The translations under genes and the position numbers were made by a program. Below, one piece after another: positions 28,327 through 37,204 of a DNA stretch of 64,000 bases. This stretch comes from Acinetobacter ursingii DSM 16037 = CIP 107286 (GTDB lineage Bacteria; Pseudomonadota; Gammaproteobacteria; Pseudomonadales; Moraxellaceae), in contig NZ_KB849717.1 in the NCBI RefSeq assembly GCF_000368825.1, forward strand, positions 582,063 to 646,062, given 5' to 3'. Each line of letters starts with the position of its first letter. Positions within the stretch are counted from its first letter, which is position 1. The notes below the pieces were generated by a model, which worked only from the letters and a program-made list of their open reading frames with translations, made no database searches and was not told the origin of the DNA.

Positions 28327-30477
28327 TTAGAATCGATATGTCATTCCCACAAATGCTGATTGACCTTCTAAATAGTATCCAGAGGTACTTCGCGCTAACT
28401 TTTTGTTTAACAAATTATTCATACCTGCACGGATAGTAATATCGTCATTGACATCATAATTTGTCGCTAAACCCAAAACTGTATGGGCTTTTTGCAACGT
28501 TGTATCTTTCGTGACTGTGGTTGAATATTGTTTTCCAGTATATTCTGCTAACAGGTTTACCGCCCAAGCATCATTAATAAGATAGTCTAAAGAAGAAGTC
28601 GCTGTTAATTCTGGAGTATTAATTAAGGCTGCACCTGTATCCAGATTTTTTGCTTCAAAGAAGTACGTTGCACTATTGGTCCATTTGAGTTGATCAGTCA
28701 CAGGGATTGCTGCACTAAACTCCAGACCTTCTGTTCTTGCTTTTTGTATATTTCTGAGCTGAGTCCACCAAACACCATTAATTCGACCTAGCGGTGCATA
28801 TTCAATTTTATTTTCAAAGTCTGTGTAGAAATAAGTCAGATTAATATCTGTACCAAAGCCTGTGTAATTCACTCCAATTTCATAGTTTGTGCTTTTTTCT
28901 GGTTGCAAATCAGCATTGCCCGCCATATAACAACCACCAGAAATGTATCCCATTGAAGCTAAAGAGGTACAACCATTACCTCCTGACTGCGTTGCAGCAC
29001 CAGCAGTACTTTCTTTAATGGTAGGTGCACGAAAACCACTTGCTACTCCACCTTTAATCGCCCAATCTTCGCTTGGTAAAAAGACCAGATAAGCTCTTGG
29101 ACTATTATGATCCCCAAATTTTTCATCGTGGTCATAACGATTACCCAAGGTTAATTTAAATTTATCACTCAAATCTAAAGTATCTTCAATAAATACAGCC
29201 CATGTTTTACCTTCGAGCTTAGCATTACCAGCATAATCCGCACCATCATAGCTAGGTACTACGTTACCATTGGCATCTTTAATCGGTGTACCAATTGTAT
29301 CTGTATTATTAAGCTCTGATCGACGCCATTGTCCGCCCAAAGTCAACTTATTCGGTACAATGAGATTAAAAGGTAAATTGACCTGTCCTTCAACAATTGA
29401 TTCATTGGATTTTGCGGTTAAGCCATCGCCAGATTGATCATAATCATTGTAATAAGCAGATAATTTTGAGGTAATTTCATGTCCCCATTTGCCATCCCAA
29501 GATGCCACATAACCTTGTTTTTCTAATTTATCAGCTCCCCAACTCTGATTTGTATTTTGACCAGTGATTGCTCCTGTTGCTCCATTTTGGGTAGTCACTC
29601 CTTTGGCTTTTAAATTCTTTTCGATACCGTAGGTCGCTTCCAACGATAAATCATGATTTTCATTTAATCGAAAGTTTAATTGGCTACCGAAGTTATTATT
29701 AACGTAACCTGTTGTACCTTCAACATTATTTAAATTTGCATCACCACCTCTAGGAGGGCTGGTTACTGTGTAACCTTTATCAGATTCCCGACGAATCTGA
29801 CTCGCATTTAAACGCAATCCAACATTATCAGCTAATGGCCCACTCACTACAGCACCCGTTTGGAAAGTACGTCCTTTATCTCCAGATGTCGTTGGCTGGG
29901 TATAATTATAAGTTGCACTACCTGTCCAGTGATCCTGAATTTTTTTCGTAATGATATTGATTACACCTCCCATTGCATCTGAACCATAAAGAGATGACAT
30001 TGGCCCCCGTACCACTTCAATCCGTTCAATCATATCTGGAGTAATCCAGTTTAGATCCTGTCTTCCTAAATCTGGACGATAATTGGTATCACGTGATGAA
30101 CCAATCCGCTTACCATCAATCAATATCAGTGTGTAATTATCTGGTAAACCACGTAATTTTATTTTTGATCCGTCGCCATTTGTACTTAAACCACCTGTTA
30201 CGCCTGGCACACGTTTTAATAAATCGGCCAGACTTGATACTGGACGTTTTTCTATTTCCTCAGCAGTAATCACAGAAATAGAAGCTGGAGCCTCTTTTAA
30301 ATCGACTGCCTGACCACTAGCAGTTAAAACAATTTTTTCTAATTTTGCTGAATCTGTTTGTGTAGTACTTTGTTCAGCATTTACAGTGCTATCTTCCGCT
30401 GCATGAACCATTGAAAAAAGTGTCGCTGCAATTGCAGCTGAGAGAACTGTGCGTAATATAGGTTGAGACATTTTCAT
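28327..30477 (-). CDS. TonB-dependent outer-membrane receptor (second of tandem pair)
   Basis: The 716-residue paralogue has a signal peptide ending VHA|A near 26, a TonB-box-like LEKIVLTASG, and a plug with IKLRGLPDNYTLILIDGKRIG and SDAMGGVINIITKK. The barrel ends in YRF. A barrel loop contains two cysteines (NGCTSLASMGYISGGC). It shares plug motifs with the neighbouring receptor, suggesting an old tandem duplication followed by divergence of the barrel. A strong Fur-like site upstream points to iron control. Siderophore or haem as ligand remains open. Confidence 0.92.
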   Translation of the reverse strand: MKMSQPILRTVLSAAIAATLFSMVHAAEDSTVNAEQSTTQTDSAKLEKIVLTASGQAVDLKEAPASISVITAEEIEKRPVSSLADLLKRVPGVTGGLSTNGDGSKIKLRGLPDNYTLILIDGKRIGSSRDTNYRPDLGRQDLNWITPDMIERIEVVRGPMSSLYGSDAMGGVINIITKKIQDHWTGSATYNYTQPTTSGDKGRTFQTGAVVSGPLADNVGLRLNASQIRRESDKGYTVTSPPRGGDANLNNVEGTTGYVNNNFGSQLNFRLNENHDLSLEATYGIEKNLKAKGVTTQNGATGAITGQNTNQSWGADKLEKQGYVASWDGKWGHEITSKLSAYYNDYDQSGDGLTAKSNESIVEGQVNLPFNLIVPNKLTLGGQWRRSELNNTDTIGTPIKDANGNVVPSYDGADYAGNAKLEGKTWAVFIEDTLDLSDKFKLTLGNRYDHDEKFGDHNSPRAYLVFLPSEDWAIKGGVASGFRAPTIKESTAGAATQSGGNGCTSLASMGYISGGCYMAGNADLQPEKSTNYEIGVNYTGFGTDINLTYFYTDFENKIEYAPLGRINGVWWTQLRNIQKARTEGLEFSAAIPVTDQLKWTNSATYFFEAKNLDTGAALINTPELTATSSLDYLINDAWAVNLLAEYTGKQYSTTVTKDTTLQKAHTVLGLATNYDVNDDITIRAGMNNLLNKKLARSTSGYYLEGQSAFVGMTYRF

Positions 30478-30551
30478 CCCCTATTTTAAGAAATATTAAA
30501 AGAAGCTTAAAAAAACGATTGCATTGTAACAATTCATATATAAAAAACAAT

Positions 30552-30573
30552 ACTAATGATAATAATTATCATT
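30552..30573 (-). promoter_or_regulatory. Candidate Fur box upstream of the 716-aa receptor
   Basis: The 19 bases at 30552-30570 match the classical Fur consensus at 16 of 19 positions. The overlapping 19-mer AATGATAATAATTATCATT (30555-30573) is a palindrome apart from its central base. It lies about 75-95 bases before the start codon. Confidence 0.75.
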
Positions 30574-30610
30574 ATTTTAATCTATTTTATTTATAAATCC
30601 GATTTTAGGC

Positions 30611-30640
30611 CAAAAAAAAACCTCTAACGAATTAGAGGTT
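30611..30640 (-). terminator. Terminator of nfuA
   Basis: The 9-bp perfect stem AACCTCTAA/TTAGAGGTT (30619-30627 and 30632-30640) has a 4-base loop and a run of nine T residues on the minus strand. Confidence 0.92.
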
Positions 30641-30659
30641 TTCTACATATTTCAAAAAA

Positions 30660-31298
30660 TTATTTGAAATATGCACCTTCCGACTGTGAATGGTCAGTTT
30701 GGTCTACGACACGCTGTAACTCAGGTATATGTTGACGTAAAGTAGTTTCAACACCTTGTTTAAGAGTCACATCAATTGCTGAACAGCCCTGACAACCGCC
30801 ACCAAATTTAAGTACAGCAGTTAAACCTTTTTCAGAATCATTTTGTACTTCTACTAAAGCACAATTACCCCCATGTCCTTCCAAACCAGGATTAATCTCT
30901 GACTGAAGGATATAAGTAATACGCTCTTCAATCGATGCATCAGGCCCGACACGCGGCACTTTTGAGTTAGGCGCACGGAAAGTCAATTGACCACCAAAAC
31001 GGTCTTTGTTGTAGTCAATCACGGCATCTAATAAATAAGGAATAGATGGCTGGTCAATATAAGCAGGAAATGCAGCATAATCTTGTTTATAGTCAGTCGG
31101 CACGACTTCATCAGGCGCACTATATGCCATACAACATTCAGCACGTGGAGTACCTGGATGCTCAACAAAAATACGAACGCCAATCCCTGGAGTATTTTGT
31201 TTGTCCAACAAGTCACTTAAATACTCTTGTGCAGTTGGAGTAATCAAAAGGTTGGGAATTTCTTCTGCAACCACAGTGTTGGTGTTCTCAGTCGACAT
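30660..31298 (-). CDS. nfuA: Fe-S cluster carrier protein NfuA
   Basis: NfuA delivers 4Fe-4S clusters to apoproteins and supports growth under oxidative stress or iron limitation. The 212 residues have the N-terminal degenerate A-type (IscA-like) domain (LLDKQNTPGIGVRIFVEHPG, EVVPTDY) and the C-terminal Nfu domain with the CxxC cluster motif in GGGCQGCSAIDVTLK. The frame is open to a TTG at 31313, but a GAGG element spaced 9 bases before the ATG at 31298 (MSTENTN) makes that the better start. It neighbours two probably iron-regulated receptors. Confidence 0.94.
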   Translation of the reverse strand: MSTENTNTVVAEEIPNLLITPTAQEYLSDLLDKQNTPGIGVRIFVEHPGTPRAECCMAYSAPDEVVPTDYKQDYAAFPAYIDQPSIPYLLDAVIDYNKDRFGGQLTFRAPNSKVPRVGPDASIEERITYILQSEINPGLEGHGGNCALVEVQNDSEKGLTAVLKFGGGCQGCSAIDVTLKQGVETTLRQHIPELQRVVDQTDHSQSEGAYFK

Positions 31299-31459
31299 AA
31301 TCATGATCCTCAAGCTGAAGCGCTTATTTTAACTGAAGATGCGGGAGAATTAAAAAAAATCAACCAAAATTGTCGGATTTATTCATAGGAAAATATGTGC
31401 TCTGTTGTTTTTTAATGGCATTATGGCAGTTAACGTTAATATTATTTATAAATTTCACT

Positions 31460-32077
31460 ATGTTTCATTTGCCTTTTAATCATACGATTACGCTTATCGC
31501 GATTACCATGATTGTCTCCCTCATGGCCTTTTCCAACCAGAATATCATGAATCGTCTGATTTTCTGGCCGCCAGCCATGCAACGTGGACAATATGACCGC
31601 TTTATTACCCATGGCTTTGTACATGCCGATGGGACTCATTTATTGTTTAATATGATTACCCTGTTTTTCTTTGGCAGTGTGATTGAAAGTTTTTATCGTC
31701 AGTTTTTTTACGATCTTGGCTTTGTGCTGTTTTATCTAGGCGGTCTGATTTTTGCAATTTTGCCAAGTTATTTAAAACATAAAAATGATACCAATTGGGC
31801 AAGTTTAGGGGCATCGGGTGCGGTTTCAGCAGTACTTTTCGCCTATATCTTGTTTGAACCCTGGAAATTGATTTTGGTATTTTTTATTCCTGTGCCTGCG
31901 ATTATTTTTGCAGTTTTATATGTGGGATATAGTGTCTGGTCAGGTAAACGTGGCAACAGTAATATCAATCACAGCGCGCATTTGTGGGGAGCAGCTTATG
32001 GTGTAGTGATGACCATCATCTTAGAACCTCGTTTGATTCAGCATTTCTTAAATAAGCTGACTCAATTGCCTTTTTGA
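31460..32077 (+). CDS. Second rhomboid-like membrane protease
   Basis: The 205-residue form has about six transmembrane segments, a HLLFN motif, the GASGAV serine motif and a HSAHLWGA segment with the catalytic His. All rhomboid active-site elements are therefore present. The frame is open upstream to a TTG at 31370, which would add a hydrophobic 30-residue leader. The ATG at 31460 gives the standard six-helix core, but no strong ribosome binding site supports either. It differs clearly from the rhomboid at 18 kb and is divergent from nfuA. Confidence 0.85.
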   Translation: MFHLPFNHTITLIAITMIVSLMAFSNQNIMNRLIFWPPAMQRGQYDRFITHGFVHADGTHLLFNMITLFFFGSVIESFYRQFFYDLGFVLFYLGGLIFAILPSYLKHKNDTNWASLGASGAVSAVLFAYILFEPWKLILVFFIPVPAIIFAVLYVGYSVWSGKRGNSNINHSAHLWGAAYGVVMTIILEPRLIQHFLNKLTQLPF

Positions 32078-32112
32078 TTTGCTCTCTTTTTTAATTTGAT
32101 TTCTATCTTTTT

Positions 32113-32132
32113 GAAGCCCTTCGGGGCTTTTT
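32113..32132 (+). terminator. Terminator of the second rhomboid gene
   Basis: The stem AAGCCC/GGGCTT with a UUCG loop is followed by T residues, 36 bases after the stop. Confidence 0.85.
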
Positions 32133-32261
32133 CACAGTCAGGAATTTAGTTATATCAAAAAATGTTCAGCATTATTTATGCAGACGTTTCCCAAACTAAT
32201 TATTTAAAAATTCAAAACAGTATGGTTAAGCTGGGTTGAATTTTACAATAATACTTTAATC

Positions 32262-33944
32262 ATGAAAAAACAACCACTTGTATTAAGCTTAAGTTTCATC
32301 CTTTTAAGTTTATCTTTGAGTGCGTGTCACGATAACAATGACACATCTGCTACATCTACGCCTGTGGTAGAAGCAAAAAAGCCAAACGTTTTATTCATTA
32401 TGGCAGATGATCTGGGTTATTCAGATATAGGGGCTTTTGGTGGAGAAATTCACACTCCGAATCTGGATGCTTTAGCCAATGAAGGCCGTTTATTGAGTGA
32501 TTATCACACTGCTCCAACTTGCTCTCCAACTCGATCACAGCTGATTTCAGGCACAGATCATCATTTGGCAGGTATTGGAGCGATGGCTGAACTTACACCC
32601 AGCCATCTTAAAGGGCAGCCAGGTTATGAAGGTTACTTAAATGAACGTTCGCTATCGATTGCCGAAGTACTACGAGACAATGGTTATCGAACATATATCA
32701 GTGGAAAGTGGCATTTGGGGTTAACGCCTGAAACCAATGCACAAGCGCGCGGTTTTGATCATTCATTTACCTTGTTACAAGGTTTTGACTTGCACTTTAA
32801 GCGTACCCCAACAGGCTATAATCGCAATGCAACCTACACCGAAGATGGTCAAGTCATACCATTGTCTTCTTTGCCAGATAATTTCTTTTCAACCAACTAT
32901 TACACTGACAAACTCATTGAATACTTAGACTCAGGCAAGAACACTGGTAAGCCATTTTTTGCCTATGCAGCATATACAGCCCCACACTGGCCAATCCAAG
33001 CGCCAGAAGAATACCGTAATAAATATAAAGGAATCTATGATGTAGGTTATGACGCCATTCGCAATGCACGTATCGCAAAACAAAAACAGTTAGGCATCAT
33101 TCCAGCCAATTTTGTTCCCGCCGAACCTATTGCAACAGCAAATGCGCCTGCACAGTCTGGCCGATGGAATGAACTCAGCCCAGAACGTAAGGCGCTTGAA
33201 GCGCGTAATATGGAAATCTATGCAGGTATGGTCGAAAATCTGGATGCCAACATTGGACGCCTGATTCAATATTTAAAAGCCAATGGTTTATATGACAATA
33301 CCTTGATTTTCTTTGTGTCTGATAATGGTGCAGAAGGTTCAACAGGTAGCGCAAATGCAGGCGCTCAGGTGGATAATTCATTGACTGGTTTGGGTACAGA
33401 TAATTCTTATACCTTTATTGGTCCTCGCTGGGCTGAAGTCAGTGCTGCACCCTTTCATCTTTGGAAAAATACCGCAGGTGAAGGTGCTACCACCGCTCCA
33501 GCCATCGTAAAACTGCCTCACCAAAATAAGATACAACCGATTCATAACAGCTTTGCATCGGTCTTGGATGTATTCCCGACCGTTCTGGATTATGCCAATA
33601 TCAATATTCCACAAGGTCAATATAAAGGTCGCAATATCAATACGCCAAGCGGACGTTCGTGGAAAGCGGTTCTGGAAAATAAAGCAACAACGATTCGCCC
33701 TGACGGATTCAGCTTTGCAGATGAACTACATGGTAATAAATATGCGAAACAAGGAGACTGGAAAATCGCATTACAAGGCAAAGCCAATCTTGGTACTGGA
33801 ACATGGGAGCTATATAACCTGAAACAGGATCGTGGTGAGAATCAAAATCTGGCAAATACCTATCCAGATAAAGTTCAGGAATTGATTAAAGTCTATCAAC
33901 AATACACGCAACAAAATGGTGTAAAGGAATATCTTGTTCAATGA
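32262..33944 (+). CDS. Type I sulfatase (arylsulfatase-like), lipoprotein
   Basis: The 560-residue sulfatase hydrolyses sulfate esters. The metal-binding N-terminal motif is NVLFIMADDLGYSD (about 42-55). The modification motif C-x-P-x-R is CSPTR, with Cys87 to be converted to formylglycine, followed by the GKWHLG lysine motif near 149. The N-terminus is a lipoprotein signal with lipobox LSAC ending at Cys22. Its stop overlaps the start of the formylglycine-generating enzyme gene by 4 bases (ATGA), so substrate and maturase are translationally coupled. The natural sulfate ester is unknown. Confidence 0.93.
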   Translation: MKKQPLVLSLSFILLSLSLSACHDNNDTSATSTPVVEAKKPNVLFIMADDLGYSDIGAFGGEIHTPNLDALANEGRLLSDYHTAPTCSPTRSQLISGTDHHLAGIGAMAELTPSHLKGQPGYEGYLNERSLSIAEVLRDNGYRTYISGKWHLGLTPETNAQARGFDHSFTLLQGFDLHFKRTPTGYNRNATYTEDGQVIPLSSLPDNFFSTNYYTDKLIEYLDSGKNTGKPFFAYAAYTAPHWPIQAPEEYRNKYKGIYDVGYDAIRNARIAKQKQLGIIPANFVPAEPIATANAPAQSGRWNELSPERKALEARNMEIYAGMVENLDANIGRLIQYLKANGLYDNTLIFFVSDNGAEGSTGSANAGAQVDNSLTGLGTDNSYTFIGPRWAEVSAAPFHLWKNTAGEGATTAPAIVKLPHQNKIQPIHNSFASVLDVFPTVLDYANINIPQGQYKGRNINTPSGRSWKAVLENKATTIRPDGFSFADELHGNKYAKQGDWKIALQGKANLGTGTWELYNLKQDRGENQNLANTYPDKVQELIKVYQQYTQQNGVKEYLVQ

Positions 33945-34939
33945 AAGCGGTATTCCTTTCAATTTTAGGCTACAGCTTGTTACTGGCTGGCTGTAGCCAA
34001 ACATCACAACCTGCATTCCCTAATAAAAAAGAGGATCCTACACCAGCCTTATTAGCACTTGGCTCACTTTCAACCTGCAAAAATTATTCAGGATTGCCAA
34101 ATCAATGGCGAAAGAATAATCATGCAGGTATGGTTTGGGTCGACTCGGGTACAGTCAATCTGGGTTCGAATCTGGCTTATCCCGATGAAATTAATTTTGG
34201 AGAAAAAAAGCGGCAGGTAGCTGGCTTCTGGATCGATCAGACTGAAGTCACAGTGGCACAGTTTGCAAGCTTTGTTCAAGCAACAGGCTATATCACTGAT
34301 GCTGAACGACAAAAACAGGCTGCGGTATTTTTACCCGATGCTAATCATCCACAACAATGGTGGCAGCTTAAATCTGGCTACACTTGGCAAAGCCCAAATG
34401 GACCACAAGCAGAAAAAGCATTACCCAACGAGCCTGTCCGTTTTGTCACGAAAAATGATGCCGAACATTACGCTGTCTGGCTAGGTCGGGATTTACCTTC
34501 TGAAATAGAGTGGGAATATGCCGCCAAAGCAGGACAAACTCAAGATACCCCCTTGCACCAAGCCCCCATGGATCATCATCAACATCCCCAAGCCAATTAT
34601 TGGCAGGGTGAGTTCCCATTTCACAATACAAAGCAAGATCAATTTGAGGGTGTCGCACCCGTTGGGTGTTTTGCGGCAAATAATTTTCAACTCTATGACA
34701 CGATCGGCAATGTCTGGGAATGGACATCTTCTGTTTATCAGGGTGCGCATGATGAACACATGGGAGATTATCAACATCTGCGCCAAACCAATATACCCAG
34801 CCAGAACTTCGTGATTAAAGGCGGCTCATATTTATGTGCAGATAACTATTGCGCACGTTTTCGTAACAGTAGTCGCCATCCGCAAGAGTTTGATTTAGCC
34901 ACCAGTCATGTCGGATTTCGTACCATCATGAGAGCATAA
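33941..34939 (+). CDS. Formylglycine-generating enzyme family protein, lipoprotein
   Basis: The FGE/SUMF1-fold protein is predicted to oxidise the sulfatase cysteine to formylglycine. The 332 residues show the family landmarks FWIDQTEVTVAQFASFVQATGY (in the 90-115 region), ALPNEPVRFVTKNDAEHYAVWLG, the GNVWEWTSS segment and the C-terminal GGSYLCADNYCARFRNSSRH. Cys299 and Cys304 have the C-x4-C spacing of the copper-binding active site, so it looks catalytically complete. The N-terminus has a lipobox LAGC at Cys18, which is unexpected for an enzyme usually found in the bacterial cytosol. It overlaps the sulfatase gene. Confidence 0.9.
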   Translation: MKAVFLSILGYSLLLAGCSQTSQPAFPNKKEDPTPALLALGSLSTCKNYSGLPNQWRKNNHAGMVWVDSGTVNLGSNLAYPDEINFGEKKRQVAGFWIDQTEVTVAQFASFVQATGYITDAERQKQAAVFLPDANHPQQWWQLKSGYTWQSPNGPQAEKALPNEPVRFVTKNDAEHYAVWLGRDLPSEIEWEYAAKAGQTQDTPLHQAPMDHHQHPQANYWQGEFPFHNTKQDQFEGVAPVGCFAANNFQLYDTIGNVWEWTSSVYQGAHDEHMGDYQHLRQTNIPSQNFVIKGGSYLCADNYCARFRNSSRHPQEFDLATSHVGFRTIMRA

Positions 34940-35087
34940 TACAAAACCTCAGTATCTTAATTTACGAGTAGACACCAGATTTAACGCTTTCTTGCAATTT
35001 TGGTAGTTAATGCCAACCCTGAAAGTAAGTTGGCATAGATAATGTTTACATCTGTATATTAATGCCATTTAAAGTGAGTTTTTTTGC

Positions 35088-36620
35088 ATGTCCAGTCCAA
35101 TTGAAGGTTTGCAGTTCCCAGTCAATCCTGCAACTCAGAAGCCAAGTACTTCACAAACAGGCAAAGCAATTGTCTCGGAAGCATTGTCTTTAGTGGATCA
35201 TAAAATTTCTCAACAGGCTGCAAAAGAAAAAGACTGGCGTAAAAATTATCCGACCTATTTTAAGGCTTTGGTCGAACTGGGTATCGAAAAAACAGTCAAC
35301 CCGATTACCATTGCAAAACAAGGCTTGCATAAAGCACATCATAGTTTTGAATTTTATCGAAATGGTGAGCAATACTTACTCAAAGATGTACCACGGATAC
35401 CTGATATTGCAGAATTTAATACAGTGATCATTAAAGGTGAAAGTCAGGAAAAACCTGAATGGTATGTGCCTTATCATGGTCAAAAACTACAAGGACAAGC
35501 ACTGCTTGATCAAATTTCAAATTGGGAACAGCGTGGAATCATTGAACCGAGTCATGCCACAGCATTAAGAGAAGTTCATGCACATCCTGAATGGTTCGAT
35601 TTGTCTGATCGTACTATGGTACTTTTTGGGGCGGCATCTGAAGCGGGCCCACTAACATGGCTTGCCAAATGGAAAGCGAATATTGTCGCGGTTGATTTAC
35701 CCAATGCCAAAGTTTGGGAAAAAATATTAACCACCATCCAAAAAGACAATGCCACTCTCATTGCACCAAGTCTGAACCCTATCCATGATACAACCCCGTC
35801 TTATGACCTTAAGGACAAACTGGGTGCAAACCTACTGACGCAATTACCTGAAATTGCTGAATGGCTAATCAAATTTGAACAAAGTCTGGATTTAGCAGCC
35901 ATTGCCTATCTGGATGGTGAAAAACATGTCCGTGTTTCGATAGCAATGGATACGATTATGAGCTTAGTGAGTGAACGCAAAGCCAACACCAGTCTGATGT
36001 TTATGTGCACACCGACTGATGTCTATGCGGTACCTAAAGAGGTTGTTGCGGCAGCACAGCAAAAATCTCTGGATCGCTCTAGCCTGCAAAAGTTACTGAC
36101 CAAAGGGATTTCGACACTTTCACTCAAACATTTCTTTAAAACCAACGATTCAAGTCTGATCGCTTCTGATAATGGGAAAAAATATGGAATTGCAGATTGT
36201 TTAGTGCTTGAACAAGGACCAAACTATGCCTTGGCAAAGCGGATCCAGCAATGGCGAGCAACATTGGCGCGTCATCAAGGACAACGCGTGAGCATCAATA
36301 TTGCACCCTCTACTACCACCCATTCAGTTACCAAGAATCCGTTGTTAAAAGCAGCATTTAATGGCGCTGATTTGTTTGATGTCGAAGCCTTTAGTCCAGA
36401 AACCACCAACGCAATTATGGCTGCACTTTGGGTTCATGACTTAAGAAATGATCAGGCTTTTGCCAACCCAGAAATGCCACTTGAACACCCTCTAGAGTTG
36501 ATGATGGAAGGTGCTAATCATGGTGGATTGTGGCGCGTGGCTTATCTGGCAAGAACCGCTCTACCTTTTGCTGCAATTTATGGTTTTGTCAGTGATAAAA
36601 TCCCTTTGAAAAAAAGATAA
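35088..36620 (+). CDS. Uncharacterised 510-aa protein with a Rossmann-like segment
   Basis: I cannot name the family. The 510 residues lack a signal peptide and are predicted cytosolic. A segment near 184 (TMVLFGAASEAGPLTWLAKW, then ANIVAVDLPN) has the beta-strand, glycine loop, helix, acidic-strand pattern of a nucleotide- or SAM-binding Rossmann fold. A later stretch (LFDVEAFSPETTNAIMAALWVHDLRND) is strongly conserved-looking. The gene stands alone. An 8-bp inverted repeat ATGCCAAC/GTTGGCAT (35010-35017 and 35029-35036) precedes it and could be an operator or a weak terminator of the sulfatase unit. Confidence 0.75.
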   Translation: MSSPIEGLQFPVNPATQKPSTSQTGKAIVSEALSLVDHKISQQAAKEKDWRKNYPTYFKALVELGIEKTVNPITIAKQGLHKAHHSFEFYRNGEQYLLKDVPRIPDIAEFNTVIIKGESQEKPEWYVPYHGQKLQGQALLDQISNWEQRGIIEPSHATALREVHAHPEWFDLSDRTMVLFGAASEAGPLTWLAKWKANIVAVDLPNAKVWEKILTTIQKDNATLIAPSLNPIHDTTPSYDLKDKLGANLLTQLPEIAEWLIKFEQSLDLAAIAYLDGEKHVRVSIAMDTIMSLVSERKANTSLMFMCTPTDVYAVPKEVVAAAQQKSLDRSSLQKLLTKGISTLSLKHFFKTNDSSLIASDNGKKYGIADCLVLEQGPNYALAKRIQQWRATLARHQGQRVSINIAPSTTTHSVTKNPLLKAAFNGADLFDVEAFSPETTNAIMAALWVHDLRNDQAFANPEMPLEHPLELMMEGANHGGLWRVAYLARTALPFAAIYGFVSDKIPLKKR

Positions 36621-36762
36621 ACAACACTGTTTTAAATGCCAATATTTATCGGATCAGACTTGATAAATTAGGCTTTAAGCATGGCAAATATGATTATTCC
36701 TAAGCGTACGTTTAATCAGTTGCCATGTTTAAAGTTGATTTTATTTATACGGTTTTAGTCTG

Positions 36763-37131
36763 ATGAATCATGTCCAAAAAGTAGTCGTTATTTTGACGAC
36801 AATTATGATCGGGATCTCCCCCACCTATGCTGCAAAAAATTGTGAAATTAAAAAACAAGAACTCAGCAATCAACTTCGTTATGCTGAAAAATATGCGAGT
36901 AGCTATCGGGTTGCAGGCTTAAAACGAGCCATTCAAAATATTGATCGTTATTGCCAAGACGACACTCCTACTCAAATTAAAATGCAGCTACAAACTGAGC
37001 ATAAAATTGAAAAACTAAAGGCCGAACTTTATAAAGCCCAACAAAATCAGGATACCCAGAAAGCATTAAAGAAACAACAAGAGTTAAATCAAGCGCTGTT
37101 TGAACTTGAGCAAATACAAACCACCAGTTAA
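36763..37131 (+). CDS. DUF1090 family periplasmic protein (YqjC-like)
   Basis: The 122-residue product has a signal peptide ending TYA|A near 23. The DUF1090 features follow: a CEIKKQELSNQLRYAEKY helix, the VAGLKRAIQNIDRYC segment with two cysteines, and a long charged C-terminal coiled coil. E. coli YqjC is the familiar member and its function is poorly known. It is monocistronic and convergent with dsdA, without an obvious hairpin terminator in the 73-base gap. Confidence 0.8.
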   Translation: MNHVQKVVVILTTIMIGISPTYAAKNCEIKKQELSNQLRYAEKYASSYRVAGLKRAIQNIDRYCQDDTPTQIKMQLQTEHKIEKLKAELYKAQQNQDTQKALKKQQELNQALFELEQIQTTS

Positions 37132-37204
37132 TACGGTGATTTGACTGCTTGATTTGAATAAATGCGAGCTTAATATCTCGTCAATGAAAACATCAGTGTA
37201 GGTA

